From assembly GCA_035604595.1 (NCBI GenBank), contig DATNIE010000001.1, forward strand, positions 21,523 through 85,522: 64,000 nucleotides of DNA. The letters run 5' to 3'. The notes under the pieces are model-generated. The model was not told the DNA's origin and did not search any database. It saw nothing but the letters and a program-made list of their open reading frames with translations. Made by a program: the position numbers and the translations under genes. Below, in pieces: positions 28,497-37,050 of the stretch (position 1 is the first letter of the stretch; every line of letters begins with the position of its first letter). This DNA comes from CAIKZZ01 sp035604595. GTDB taxonomy: Bacteria > Pseudomonadota > Gammaproteobacteria > Steroidobacterales > Steroidobacteraceae.

Positions 28497-29210
28497 ATGA
28501 TCGGCCGGTTTCTCGAAGTCTCGCTCCGCGCCCCGCGGATTCTCGAGTCATGGCAGTTCTACCAGCGGCTCGGCTTCGCGTCGGCGACGGTCGGCGAGAT
28601 CTGGGCGCATCGGTATGCCGTCGTCACTGACGGCCGGCTGAGGCTCGGCCTGCACGATGCACCGTTCGACGGACCGCTGCTGAGCTATGTGCTACCCGAC
28701 CTTGCCAAGCACCTTGCATCGCTCGAGGCAGACGGAGTGGAGTTTGAGTCACGGGTGCTCGGGAACGATGCGTTCAACGAGGCCCGCTTTGTCGCCCCCG
28801 ACGGGCAGCACGTGCGACTGGTCGAGGCGCGCACGTTCTCGCCACCGGCGCGAGCTGAGCTTTCGATCCTCGGGTGGTTCGAGGAGTATGCGATACCGGT
28901 AACCGACCTCGCGCGCTCGCGCAGCTACTGGGAGAAGCTGGGCTTCGTCGCGGCGTCCGAGCGGAGCGAGCCCTGGCACTCTATCTCGCTCACCAGCGAC
29001 ACTTTCGACCTCGGCCTGCACCTGACCCGCGAGCTTAGTGCGCCGACGCTCGTGTTCAGCGCCGATGACTTAAAGCTGGTACGGCAGCGCCTGGCCGAGA
29101 TCGGGGCGGAGCCTGCGGGCCGGCTGCCGCGCGCGCTCGATCCCGCAACCCATTTGATGCTGGTCGCGCCCGAGGGCACGCAACTGCTGGTGGCGCCACC
29201 GCTGCTGTGA
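28497..29210 (+). CDS. two-domain VOC (glyoxalase/dioxygenase fold) protein
   Basis: The 237-residue product contains two vicinal-oxygen-chelate units, an N-terminal one (FLEVSLRAPRILESWQFYQRLGF) and a second (YAIPVTDLARSRSYWEKLGFVAASE), each with the usual beta-alpha-beta-beta-beta spacing. A metal centre cannot be confirmed: the expected His/Glu ligands are not in standard positions, so it may be a binding rather than catalytic member. The start is the ATG 11 bases after the exporter stop. Function unknown. Confidence 0.78.
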   Translation: MIGRFLEVSLRAPRILESWQFYQRLGFASATVGEIWAHRYAVVTDGRLRLGLHDAPFDGPLLSYVLPDLAKHLASLEADGVEFESRVLGNDAFNEARFVAPDGQHVRLVEARTFSPPARAELSILGWFEEYAIPVTDLARSRSYWEKLGFVAASERSEPWHSISLTSDTFDLGLHLTRELSAPTLVFSADDLKLVRQRLAEIGAEPAGRLPRALDPATHLMLVAPEGTQLLVAPPLL

Positions 29211-29218
29211 GGCGCGGC

Positions 29219-30634
29219 TCAGACCGCCCGCGAGAATCGTGGCTGATCGGCGAGCGGCGCCGCTTTCGGCAGGTGCGCGTCGAACACCATCGCGACGTTA
29301 CGCATCAGCAGGCGCCCGCGGGCCGTAATTCGCAGCGACCGTCCCTCGCGCACGACCAGACCGTCCGCTTCAAGCGGCGTCAGTGCCGCGAGCTCAGCGG
29401 CGAAATAGTCCTCGAACCTGACTCCGTGGGCGACATCGATTGCCGCAAACTCGAGCCGGGTAGCGCACATCAGGCGTTGGATCACGTCGCGGCGGACGCG
29501 GTCGTCGTCATCGAGCGCGACGCCGCGCTGCACGGCGAGGGTTCCGGCATCGATCATCCGGTAGTACTCGGCCAGCGTCTTGGCGTTCTGTGCGTACGTG
29601 TCTCCGATCTTGGAGATCGAACTCACTCCGAGCGCCACCAGGTCATGCTCGGCGCGTGTCGAGTAGCCCTGGAAGTTCCGCTGCAGCGTGCCGTCTTGCT
29701 GTGCGCGCACGAGCTCGTCGGTCGGCAGCGCGAAGTGATCCATGCCGATGTAGACGTAGCCGGCCGCGGTCAGGCGCTCGACCGTGAGCCCGAGTAGCCC
29801 GAGTTTTTCGGCCGGCGAGATCAGGTCCGCATGCTTGATCTGCCGCTGCGGCTTGAAGATGTGCGGCAGGTGCGCATAGCTGTACGCCGCGATCCGATCG
29901 GGCGCCGCCGCGATGATGAGATCGAGCGTGCGGGCGAAGCTGGCGCGGTTCTGCTTGGGCAGCCCGTAGATCAGGTCGACGCTGACCGAGTCGACCGGCA
30001 GCTCGCGGGCGCGGCGGATCAGTGCCAGCGTATCCGCGCAGGACTGCACACGGTTGACCGCGACCTGCACGTCCGGGTCGAAGTCCTGCACCCCGAGGCT
30101 CACGCGGTTGAAACCGAGCTTCGACAGCGCCTCCATCCGGTCGAGCGATACCGTGCGCGGATCGATTTCGATCGAGTACTCGCGGCCGGCGTCGCGCCGC
30201 AGCATGAAGCACCGATCGAGCTCCGCCAGTACCTCACCGATCTCGGCGTCCGACAGAAACGTCGGCGTGCCGCCGCCGAAGTGCAGCTGGTCGACCGGTC
30301 GGGACCGAGAGAACAGCGCGCCCTGCAGTGCGATCTCGCGGCTGAGGCGCGCCAGGTACTGCTGCGCCTTGCCGTGGTCGCGGGTGATGACCTTGTTGCA
30401 GCCGCAGTAGAAACACGGGCTTTCGCAGAACGGCACATGAACGTACAGCGACAGCGGCCGCGGTGAGCCCTCATTACTGTGGCGCGCCGCAGCTTCGTAC
30501 TCGGCGATGCCGAACCCCGTGTGGAACTGCACCGCAGTCGGGTAGGACGTGTAGCGCGGTCCCGGCCGGTCATAACGGCTCACGAGCCCGGCATCGAAAA
30601 CCGTCTGGTTCGGGGTGTCTTGCCGGCCGTCCAT
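29219..30634 (-). CDS. hemN: oxygen-independent coproporphyrinogen III oxidase
   Basis: The 471-residue radical-SAM enzyme makes protoporphyrinogen IX from coproporphyrinogen III without O2, supporting haem synthesis at low oxygen. It has PRYTSYPTAVQF near the start, the cluster motif VPFCESPCFYCGCNK (CxxxCxxC plus the extra HemN cysteine), HFGGGTPTFL, and NRVSLGVQDFDP. The open frame continues 380 codons upstream, but only antisense to other genes. ATG 30634 lacks a clear ribosome site and no FNR/ANR box was found upstream. It faces the VOC gene across eight bases. Confidence 0.94.
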   Translation of the reverse strand: MDGRQDTPNQTVFDAGLVSRYDRPGPRYTSYPTAVQFHTGFGIAEYEAAARHSNEGSPRPLSLYVHVPFCESPCFYCGCNKVITRDHGKAQQYLARLSREIALQGALFSRSRPVDQLHFGGGTPTFLSDAEIGEVLAELDRCFMLRRDAGREYSIEIDPRTVSLDRMEALSKLGFNRVSLGVQDFDPDVQVAVNRVQSCADTLALIRRARELPVDSVSVDLIYGLPKQNRASFARTLDLIIAAAPDRIAAYSYAHLPHIFKPQRQIKHADLISPAEKLGLLGLTVERLTAAGYVYIGMDHFALPTDELVRAQQDGTLQRNFQGYSTRAEHDLVALGVSSISKIGDTYAQNAKTLAEYYRMIDAGTLAVQRGVALDDDDRVRRDVIQRLMCATRLEFAAIDVAHGVRFEDYFAAELAALTPLEADGLVVREGRSLRITARGRLLMRNVAMVFDAHLPKAAPLADQPRFSRAV

Positions 30635-30758
30635 CCAACAAAGATAACCGTGCGCCGGCCGAGCCGCCAGCGGGGAGAAATACGGACCCCGACCGCACCC
30701 CGCCGCAGCCCGGTCCGGGCGCCCAAACCCGCCCCCGCTTGGCCGTGCCCGGGGGGTC

Positions 30759-31496
30759 TCAATACGCACCGAGCGCCACGATCCGGAACCGCACCTCGAG
30801 CTCGTCCCGCACCGACAACGTCCCGAGGGCGACGCTGAACGGGGTGAGCCCGAGGGCTGCCTGGGAGATGCTGAACCGGCCGCTGACCGTGAGCGTATCG
30901 CCGTCGACGGCGACCGAGAGGGGCACGCTGAGTTCGGTTTCCCGCCCGCGGACCTCGAAGCGTGCGCGCGCCGCGAGCCCGGTGGGCAGGAGCTCTGTCG
31001 TGCCGCGAGCCCGGATGGTCGGGAAGGTTGCGGCGTCGAGCACCCGAGCGCCGAGCAGCGTGTTGCGCGTGCCGTCGATATCCGCTGCCGTTGGCCGGGT
31101 CGCGAACTCCGCGCCCTCCTCCAGGCGCGCCGCTTGCTCGTCGATCGCCAGCCCCGCAACCGGCAGCGAGATCTCGAAGGCCGCCCCGGCGAGCGCTTCG
31201 GGCGCGACGAGCCGCACCTCGCCGGCGAGGTCGCGCGACACGAGCACGTGATTGTGGCCGAAGCGCGCGAGCGGTCCCGTGCGATAAACGAGGATCCGCA
31301 GCTCCGAGCGCAGCGGATCGAGCCGGTAGGCCGGCCCGGCCGGGCCCGCCGCCGGCACTGCGGCCGGCGTCGCCGGCGGCGGTCGTCGCGGCGGGGGTCC
31401 GCAGGCCGTAAGCACGAGCAGCAGCGCGAGCCAAGTGCCGGCGCGGCGGGCCGCGCTGCTAGACTGGCATGAGCTCCCGGGGCGTGCAGCGTGCAA
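30759..31496 (-). CDS. YceI-like lipoprotein
   Basis: The product has a lipoprotein signal (RRAGTWLALLLVLTAC, lipobox LTAC, Cys32), a proline/alanine-rich linker and a YceI-type domain (AYRLDPLRSELRILVYRTGPLARFGHNH to the C-terminus) of the lipocalin-like fold that binds polyisoprenoids or other amphiphiles. No ATG fits. TTG 31496 gives a proper signal peptide and has GGGGGA five bases upstream, so it is chosen, making 245 residues. This start overlaps that of the divergent gene by six bases. The gene precedes hemN by 124 bases on the same strand. Confidence 0.72.
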   Translation of the reverse strand: MHAARPGSSCQSSSAARRAGTWLALLLVLTACGPPPRRPPPATPAAVPAAGPAGPAYRLDPLRSELRILVYRTGPLARFGHNHVLVSRDLAGEVRLVAPEALAGAAFEISLPVAGLAIDEQAARLEEGAEFATRPTAADIDGTRNTLLGARVLDAATFPTIRARGTTELLPTGLAARARFEVRGRETELSVPLSVAVDGDTLTVSGRFSISQAALGLTPFSVALGTLSVRDELEVRFRIVALGAY

Positions 31497-32081
31497 CCGA
31501 TTCCCCCAGCCGACGTGGTCGTGGTGTTCGCGATGCGCGCAGAGGCGGGCGACCGCTTCGACGCAATTGGCTCGCCGGTCTTGTACACCGGAATCGGCAA
31601 GATTAACTCGGCCTGGGCCCTGACGCGTACGCTGATGATCCGCCGCCCCCGGCTGGTGCTCGACTTCGGGACCGTCGGCAGCCCGCGCTTTGCGCCGCAC
31701 ACGCTGGTCGAATGCACCCGCTTCGTCCAGCGCGACATGGACGCCCGTCCGCTCGGCGTACCGCTCGGCCACACGCCGTTCGACGACCTGCCGGCAGTAC
31801 TCGAGGTACCGCGGCGGTTTCCCGACCTGCCGGAGGCTACCTGCGGCAGCGCTGATCACTTCGTGTCGGGCCATGACATCGGCGAGTGCGATGTCGTCGA
31901 GATGGAGGCCTACGCGCTCGCCAAAGTGTGCCGCCGCGAGGGCGTCGAGTTCATGGCGATCAAGTTCGTGACCGACAGCGGCGATGCCTCCGCGCACAGC
32001 GACTGGAGCGACAACCTGCCGCTCGCGGCCGCGGCCTTCCGGGCGTTGTACGACCGCATCGTGACCGCGACAGGCCGATGA
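31491..32081 (+). CDS. nucleoside phosphorylase superfamily protein
   Basis: This 196-residue protein resembles the MTA/SAH nucleosidase and purine phosphorylase fold: it begins ADVVVVFAMRAEAG, has TGIGKINSA where the phosphate/ribose loop lies, and CDVVEMEAYALAKVC matching the VxMExxA motif that binds ribose, followed by KFVTDSGD with the catalytic-type Asp. It is shorter than the usual 230 residues, so the family is certain but the substrate is not. Start is GTG with a GGGG site 8 bases ahead; TAGACT at 31460-31465 may be the -10. It overlaps the next gene by ATGA. Confidence 0.83.
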   Translation: MQPIPPADVVVVFAMRAEAGDRFDAIGSPVLYTGIGKINSAWALTRTLMIRRPRLVLDFGTVGSPRFAPHTLVECTRFVQRDMDARPLGVPLGHTPFDDLPAVLEVPRRFPDLPEATCGSADHFVSGHDIGECDVVEMEAYALAKVCRREGVEFMAIKFVTDSGDASAHSDWSDNLPLAAAAFRALYDRIVTATGR

Positions 32082-33064
32082 GGCTCGGGCGGCTCCGACT
32101 CGACGGCTTCCTGCTCACGCTGCTGGCGACGGTGGCACTCGCCAGCGTCTGGCCCGGCGGCGGTGCAAGCGGCGGTGTGCTGCACGTCGAGCTGCTGTCG
32201 CAGCTTGCCGTGAGCCTGGTGTTCTTCCTGCACGGCGCGCAGCTGCCTCTCGAGAGCCTCGCGCGCGGCGCGCGCAACCTCAGGCTGCACATTCTGGTGC
32301 AGGCCTTCACCTTCGTCGCCTTCCCGGCGCTCGGTGCGATCGTGCTCGTATTTGGCGGCGACCTCCTGACCCGCGGGCTCGGGCTCGGGTTCTTCTTTCT
32401 GTGCACGGTCTCCTCGACGATTTCCTCGTCGGTCGCCATGACCTCGGTTGCCGGCGGCAACGTCCCCGGTGCGCTGTTCAATGCCACGCTATCCGGGGTG
32501 CTCGGCGTCGTGGTAACACCACTACTCGTCGGCTTCGTCGCCAACACGGCCGATCTCGCGGTGCCGTTGCCGGCCGCGATCGGCAGCGTCGCGTTGAAGG
32601 TGCTGTCGCCGCTGGCACTCGGGCAGCTTCTGCGGCCGCGCCTGGCGGGTCTGATGGGCCGGCACCGCGAAGCGGTGGTGCTCGCGGACCGCGGCGCCAT
32701 CGTACTGATCGTCTACGGCGCATTCTGCGATTCGTTTCGCGCCGGGATCTGGGGCCGCAGCTCCGCCGGCGGGCTTCTCGCAGTCATCGCCATCGCCGTG
32801 CTGCTGTTCGCCGCCGCGACCGCCGCGCTCGTCGTGCTGTGCCGCCGGCTGCGGCTATCGGTGGCAGATGAGATCGCAGCCGTGTTCTGCGGCAGCCAGA
32901 AAAGCCTGGCCAACGGCCTGCCGATCGCAAAGGCATTGTTCGGTGCCTCGCCCCTGCTCAGCCTCGTCGTGCTGCCGATGATGGTCTATCACCAGCTGCA
33001 GCTGACCCTGGGGTCGGTCCTTGCCCGCCGCTACGCCGACGCTGCGCGTAAAGTGGCGCGGTGA
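32078..33064 (+). CDS. SBF-like (YfeH/SLC10A7-type) transporter
   Basis: The 328-residue polytopic membrane protein (about ten helices) matches the SBF-like branch of the bile acid:sodium symporter superfamily, with the diagnostic LAVSLVFFLHGAQLP, NLRLHILVQAFTFVAFP and AVFCGSQKSLANGLPIA. Transported ligand is unknown; family members move organic anions. It overlaps both neighbours by four bases (ATGA before, GTGA after), so it is translated as part of a tight three-gene unit. Confidence 0.88.
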   Translation: MRLGRLRLDGFLLTLLATVALASVWPGGGASGGVLHVELLSQLAVSLVFFLHGAQLPLESLARGARNLRLHILVQAFTFVAFPALGAIVLVFGGDLLTRGLGLGFFFLCTVSSTISSSVAMTSVAGGNVPGALFNATLSGVLGVVVTPLLVGFVANTADLAVPLPAAIGSVALKVLSPLALGQLLRPRLAGLMGRHREAVVLADRGAIVLIVYGAFCDSFRAGIWGRSSAGGLLAVIAIAVLLFAAATAALVVLCRRLRLSVADEIAAVFCGSQKSLANGLPIAKALFGASPLLSLVVLPMMVYHQLQLTLGSVLARRYADAARKVAR

Positions 33065-35244
33065 ACGCCGCGACGCCCCGGCTCTTCGACGATGTCGGCG
33101 AGTGCGTCGAGGCAACGCTGCGGCGCCTCGGTAATCGTCTGGTGATCGCCGCACCGCTCGCGATCGGCAAGCCGAATTCGCTGCTGAACGAATTCTTCCG
33201 GCGTGCGGCGCGCGACCCGCGCCTGCGGCTCACGCTGGTCACGGCACTATCGCTCAACCGCCCGACGGCGCACAACGCGCTCGAGGCGCGTTTTCTCGGG
33301 CCTTTTGTCAGCCGCGTGTTCGGCGACTACGTCGACCTTGACTACCTCAAGGCGGCGCGCGCCGGGAGGATGCCGCCCAACGTCGAGGTCCGCGAGTTCT
33401 ACCTGCAGCCCGGCGCCTGGCTCGGCGTGGAGTCGGTCCAGCAGCACTACATCTCGGTCAACTACTCGCACGTGGCGCGCGACCTGCTCGACCTCGGGGT
33501 CAACGTGATCGCGCAACAGGTAGCCAGCCGCAGCCACGGCGGGCGCACCGATCTGAGCCTCGGCTCGAACTCGGATGTGACACTCGATCTGCTGCCGCAC
33601 GTTGACGCGGCGCAGGCCGCTGGCCGCGATGTGGTGCTGATCGCCGCGGTCAACCGGCAGATGCCCTTCATGCTCGGCGACGCCGTCGTGCCGCCGGAGC
33701 GTTTTGACTTCCTGCTCGACCACCCGCGCTACGAGCATGATCTCTACGGCCCGCCGAGCCAGCCGATCGGCGCTGCGGAACATGCGATCGGAGTCAACGC
33801 AGCGGCCCTGGTGCACGACGGCGGCACGCTGCAGCTCGGCATCGGGGCGATGGCCGATGCCATCGTCTATGCGTTGCAACTCCGCCAGCAGCGCAACGAG
33901 GTGTTCCGGAGCGCGGTCGCGGCCACCGGCGCTGCGGCGCGTTTCGCGACCGAGATCGCAGCGCTCGGCGGCGTCGCGCCGCTCGAGCGCGGCCTGTACG
34001 CCTGCAGCGAGCTGTTCGTCGACGGGTTTCTCGACCTCTACCGCACCGGGATCCTGTCGCGGCGCGTCTATCCCCAGGCGACGCTGCAGCGGCTCCTCGA
34101 TGCGGGTGAGGTCTCGGAGCGCATCGACATCGAAATGCTGGTTGCGCTTGCGCGTGCCGGTCTCTCCTCGCTCGACGCGCCCGAGTTCGCGGCGCTCGAA
34201 CGCTGCGGGCTGTTCCTGCCGGGCACGCGTTTCGCGCCTCCGACCGGCATTCTCGCCGCCGACGGACAGCGGATCGAGGCAAGGCTGGATGACCCCGCCA
34301 CGCGCGCGCGGATCGCCGAGCACTGCCTGGCCCGCCGCCTCAGCGGCGGTCACGTGCTGCATTCGGGCTTTCTCCTCGGGCCCCGCGGCTTTTATGCGGC
34401 ACTGCGCGAGCTCGCGGAGGACGATCGCGAGCGCTTCAGCATGACGCGCATCAGCTATACGAACACTTTGTATGGCTCTGACTATGCACTGCGCGTCGCC
34501 CAGCGACGCCACGCCCGGTTCATCAACTCGACGATGATCGTGACGGGCCTCGGGGCTGCGGTCTCGGACACCCTCGATTCCGGCCAGGTCGTCAGCGGCG
34601 TCGGCGGACAGTACAACTTCGTCGCCATGGCGCACGAGCTGCCCGAGGCGCGCTCGATCCTGCTGGTGCGCAGTACGCGGTCGCACAGCGGCCGGGTGAG
34701 CTCCAACATCGTCTGGAACTACGGCCATGTGACGATTCCGCGGCACCTGCGCGACGTCGTCGTCAGCGAGTACGGCATCGCCGACCTGCGCGGCCGCTGC
34801 GACCGTGACTGCGTGGCGGCGCTGCTGGCGATCACCGACTCACGCTTCCAGACGACGCTGCTCGCCGAGGCAAAGCGTGCTGGCAAGATCGAGAAAGGCT
34901 ACAGCATTCCGGATGCGGCGCGGGCGAACACTCCAGCCGCACTCGCCAAAGCGCTGCGGCCGCTGCGCGCTCAGGGCCTGTTCTCGGAGTTTCCGTTCGG
35001 CACGGACTATACGGCCGAGGAAGTGGTGCTGGTGAAGGCGCTCAGGCGGCTGGAAGCGCTGACGGCAACGCGCGCCGGCCGCGTGCGCGCCGCGGTCAAC
35101 GCACTGTCTGCGCCGGTGGATGCGCCGTACCTCGCGTCTTATCTTGAACGGCTGAAGCTCGATGCGCCGCTCGGCTGGCGCGAGCGGTTGACGGCCCGGC
35201 TCGTGGCCGCCACCGTCCGCGACGTGCTCGCGACCAAGGATTAG
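33061..35244 (+). CDS. acetyl-CoA hydrolase/transferase family protein (long form)
   Basis: At 727 residues this is a long member of the acetyl-CoA hydrolase/transferase group, which swaps CoA between carboxylates or hydrolyses acyl-CoA. Visible features are LQLGIGAMADAIVYAL, FINSTMIVTGLGAAVSDTLDSGQVVSGVGGQYNFV and the C-terminal VVSEYGIADLRGR. The N-terminal 200 residues are less standard. The start is GTG overlapping the transporter stop. Together with the SBF-like transporter it suggests uptake then CoA activation of an organic acid, which is inference. Confidence 0.85.
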   Translation: MNAATPRLFDDVGECVEATLRRLGNRLVIAAPLAIGKPNSLLNEFFRRAARDPRLRLTLVTALSLNRPTAHNALEARFLGPFVSRVFGDYVDLDYLKAARAGRMPPNVEVREFYLQPGAWLGVESVQQHYISVNYSHVARDLLDLGVNVIAQQVASRSHGGRTDLSLGSNSDVTLDLLPHVDAAQAAGRDVVLIAAVNRQMPFMLGDAVVPPERFDFLLDHPRYEHDLYGPPSQPIGAAEHAIGVNAAALVHDGGTLQLGIGAMADAIVYALQLRQQRNEVFRSAVAATGAAARFATEIAALGGVAPLERGLYACSELFVDGFLDLYRTGILSRRVYPQATLQRLLDAGEVSERIDIEMLVALARAGLSSLDAPEFAALERCGLFLPGTRFAPPTGILAADGQRIEARLDDPATRARIAEHCLARRLSGGHVLHSGFLLGPRGFYAALRELAEDDRERFSMTRISYTNTLYGSDYALRVAQRRHARFINSTMIVTGLGAAVSDTLDSGQVVSGVGGQYNFVAMAHELPEARSILLVRSTRSHSGRVSSNIVWNYGHVTIPRHLRDVVVSEYGIADLRGRCDRDCVAALLAITDSRFQTTLLAEAKRAGKIEKGYSIPDAARANTPAALAKALRPLRAQGLFSEFPFGTDYTAEEVVLVKALRRLEALTATRAGRVRAAVNALSAPVDAPYLASYLERLKLDAPLGWRERLTARLVAATVRDVLATKD

Positions 35245-35261
35245 CCGCAGCGGCGCCCAGG

Positions 35262-36152
35262 TCAGCGGCCCGTCTCGGCGAGCAACCGGTCGATCATCGC
35301 GAGCGCCCGGCCGAGATAGCTCCCGCCGAACAGATTCAGGTGGTTGAGCACGTGGTACAGGTTGTGCAGGTCGCGGCGCGCGCTGGCGCCCTGATCGAGC
35401 GGCCAGGCGGTCTGGTAGGTATCGTAGAAGCGCGCGCCGAAGCCGCCGAACAGTCGCGTCATCGCGATGTCCGCCTCGCGGTCGCCGAAGTACGCGGCCG
35501 GATCGAATACCACCGGTGTTCCGCCGGCGAGCATGCCCCAGTTGCCTGCCCACAGGTCCCCGTGCAGCAGGGACGGAACCGGCCGGTAGCTCGAGTAGAA
35601 GACGCCGGTCAGCTCGACGAGCAGCGCACCGCGTTGCTGCAGGCGCCCGCCGTAGCCGTTGTGCTGGGCGAGTGCCAGCTGAGGCGCGAGGCGGCGGCGT
35701 GACAAGAACTCGGCCCAGTCCTCGAGCCAGCCGTTGGTCTGTAACGTCCCGCCGATGTAATTGTCGTGCTCCAAGCCGTACGCCGGGGCGCAACAGCGGT
35801 GGAGCGCGGCGAGCTGCTCCCCGAGAGTCGCCTGCGCCGCGGAATCTGCGGCCACGAGGTCGAGCCATTCGAGGGCGAGCCATGCGGCCGTCGTGGTCGT
35901 GCCGGTGCCGGCGACCGCCGGCACGCGCACGGCCGTTGCCGTCGCGAGGTCCCGCAGACCGTCCGCTTCGCTCGCCAGTCGCGCCGCCTGAGGCAGCGGT
36001 GCGATCTTGACGAACAGCTCGCCCGCATCGCCGTGCCAGCACCACGCTTCGTCGATCGTGCCGCCGCCCACCACGCGAGCCGGACGCGGCTCCAGGTGTC
36101 GCCCGGTGGCGCGCGCGATGGCCGCGGCCAGCGCGGCGTAACGATCGCTCAC
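35262..36152 (-). CDS. fructosamine/ketosamine-3-kinase family protein
   Basis: The 296-residue kinase phosphorylates sugar adducts on amines, destabilising them and so repairing glycation. Family marks are the N-terminal VVGGGTIDEAW glycine loop, LFVKIA lysine, YGLEHDNYIGG, the catalytic LLHGDLWAGNWG and FDPAAYFGDREADIAMTRLFGGFG. All catalytic residues are kept. The start is GTG at 36152, overlapping the exonuclease stop by four bases, so it is the last gene of an operon with two nucleases. Confidence 0.9.
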   Translation of the reverse strand: MSDRYAALAAAIARATGRHLEPRPARVVGGGTIDEAWCWHGDAGELFVKIAPLPQAARLASEADGLRDLATATAVRVPAVAGTGTTTTAAWLALEWLDLVAADSAAQATLGEQLAALHRCCAPAYGLEHDNYIGGTLQTNGWLEDWAEFLSRRRLAPQLALAQHNGYGGRLQQRGALLVELTGVFYSSYRPVPSLLHGDLWAGNWGMLAGGTPVVFDPAAYFGDREADIAMTRLFGGFGARFYDTYQTAWPLDQGASARRDLHNLYHVLNHLNLFGGSYLGRALAMIDRLLAETGR

Positions 36153-37048
36153 AGCGCCTCGGCGGTCCGCGCGATCCGTTCCGCCTGGCGTCGCAGCATC
36201 GGCCCGAAGCCGGCGCGATCGTAGAACTCCCCGAGCGTCGCGAGATCCGGTGCGGCCCGGCGCAGCGCGGTAGGGTCGGCCTCGATCGGCATGTCGCAGG
36301 CGATCCGCGTGAGTTCGCGGGCGAGGTAGGCGGCAGCCCGGTGTTCCTTGAGCCGCGCGATGACTCCCGCGGCGCCGCGGATTCCGAGCGTCGTGACCTC
36401 GGGAAGGCTGTCGTACAGGTGGTCGAGCGACTCGAAGTGGGCGAGGAGCGCCGCCGCGGTCTTGCGCCCGATGCCGGGAACGCCCGGGATGTTGTCGACC
36501 GCATCGCCGGTCAGCGCGAGGAAGTCCGCCATGCGCTCCGGGTGGACGCCGAACCGCGGCGCAATGTCCGCGTAGCCGAAGCGCTGATCCGCCGTGTAGT
36601 CCCAGAACTCGTCGCCGACGCGCACCAGCTGCGCGAGATCCTTATCGCGGGTCACCAGCGTCGCCGCGAATCCGGCCGCGCGCATGCGTGTGGCGAGCGT
36701 GCCGATGATGTCGTCGGCCTCATACTCGGCGCTGCCGAAATCGGCTACGCCGACGTGCCGGCAGAGCTCGCGGCAGCGGCCGAATTGTTCCTTGAGGTCG
36801 GGCGGCGCGGGCTCGCGGTTGGCCTTGTAGGCAGGGTATATCCGGTTGCGAAACGATCCGGCGAGGCTCTCATCGAAAGCGATCGCGACGTAGCCCGGCC
36901 GCTCGCGCTCGACGAGATCCGACAGAAATCGTGCGAAGCCATAGAGCGCATTGACCGGGCGGCCGTCGGCGTCCGCCATGTGGTCCGGGATAGAGTAGTA
37001 GGCGCGAAAGACAAAGAAGCTGGCGTCGACTAGATGGACAACCGGCAT
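36149..37048 (-). CDS. stand-alone 5'-3' exonuclease (FEN/Xni-like)
   Basis: The 299-residue protein corresponds to the 5' nuclease domain of DNA polymerase I but stands alone. Acidic metal-binding clusters are intact: HLVDASFFVFRAYY, AIAFDE, EYEADDIIGTLA and TRDKDLAQL, followed by the helix-three-turn-helix DNA-binding part GDAVDNIPGVPGIGRKTAAALL. It should remove RNA primers or flaps, as Xni/ExoIX or FEN do. ATG 37048 lies two bases after the HNH gene stop. Whether the chromosome also has a polA exonuclease cannot be seen here. Confidence 0.92.
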   Translation of the reverse strand: MPVVHLVDASFFVFRAYYSIPDHMADADGRPVNALYGFARFLSDLVERERPGYVAIAFDESLAGSFRNRIYPAYKANREPAPPDLKEQFGRCRELCRHVGVADFGSAEYEADDIIGTLATRMRAAGFAATLVTRDKDLAQLVRVGDEFWDYTADQRFGYADIAPRFGVHPERMADFLALTGDAVDNIPGVPGIGRKTAAALLAHFESLDHLYDSLPEVTTLGIRGAAGVIARLKEHRAAAYLARELTRIACDMPIEADPTALRRAAPDLATLGEFYDRAGFGPMLRRQAERIARTAEAL

Positions 37049-37050
37049 CG

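Noticed and set aside
29219..31774. An 851-residue frame that would fuse an upstream part to hemN
   Set aside because: The upstream 380 codons are antisense or out of frame to the YceI and phosphorylase genes, are arginine/serine-rich and low in complexity, and the HemN family starts at the ATG at 30634.
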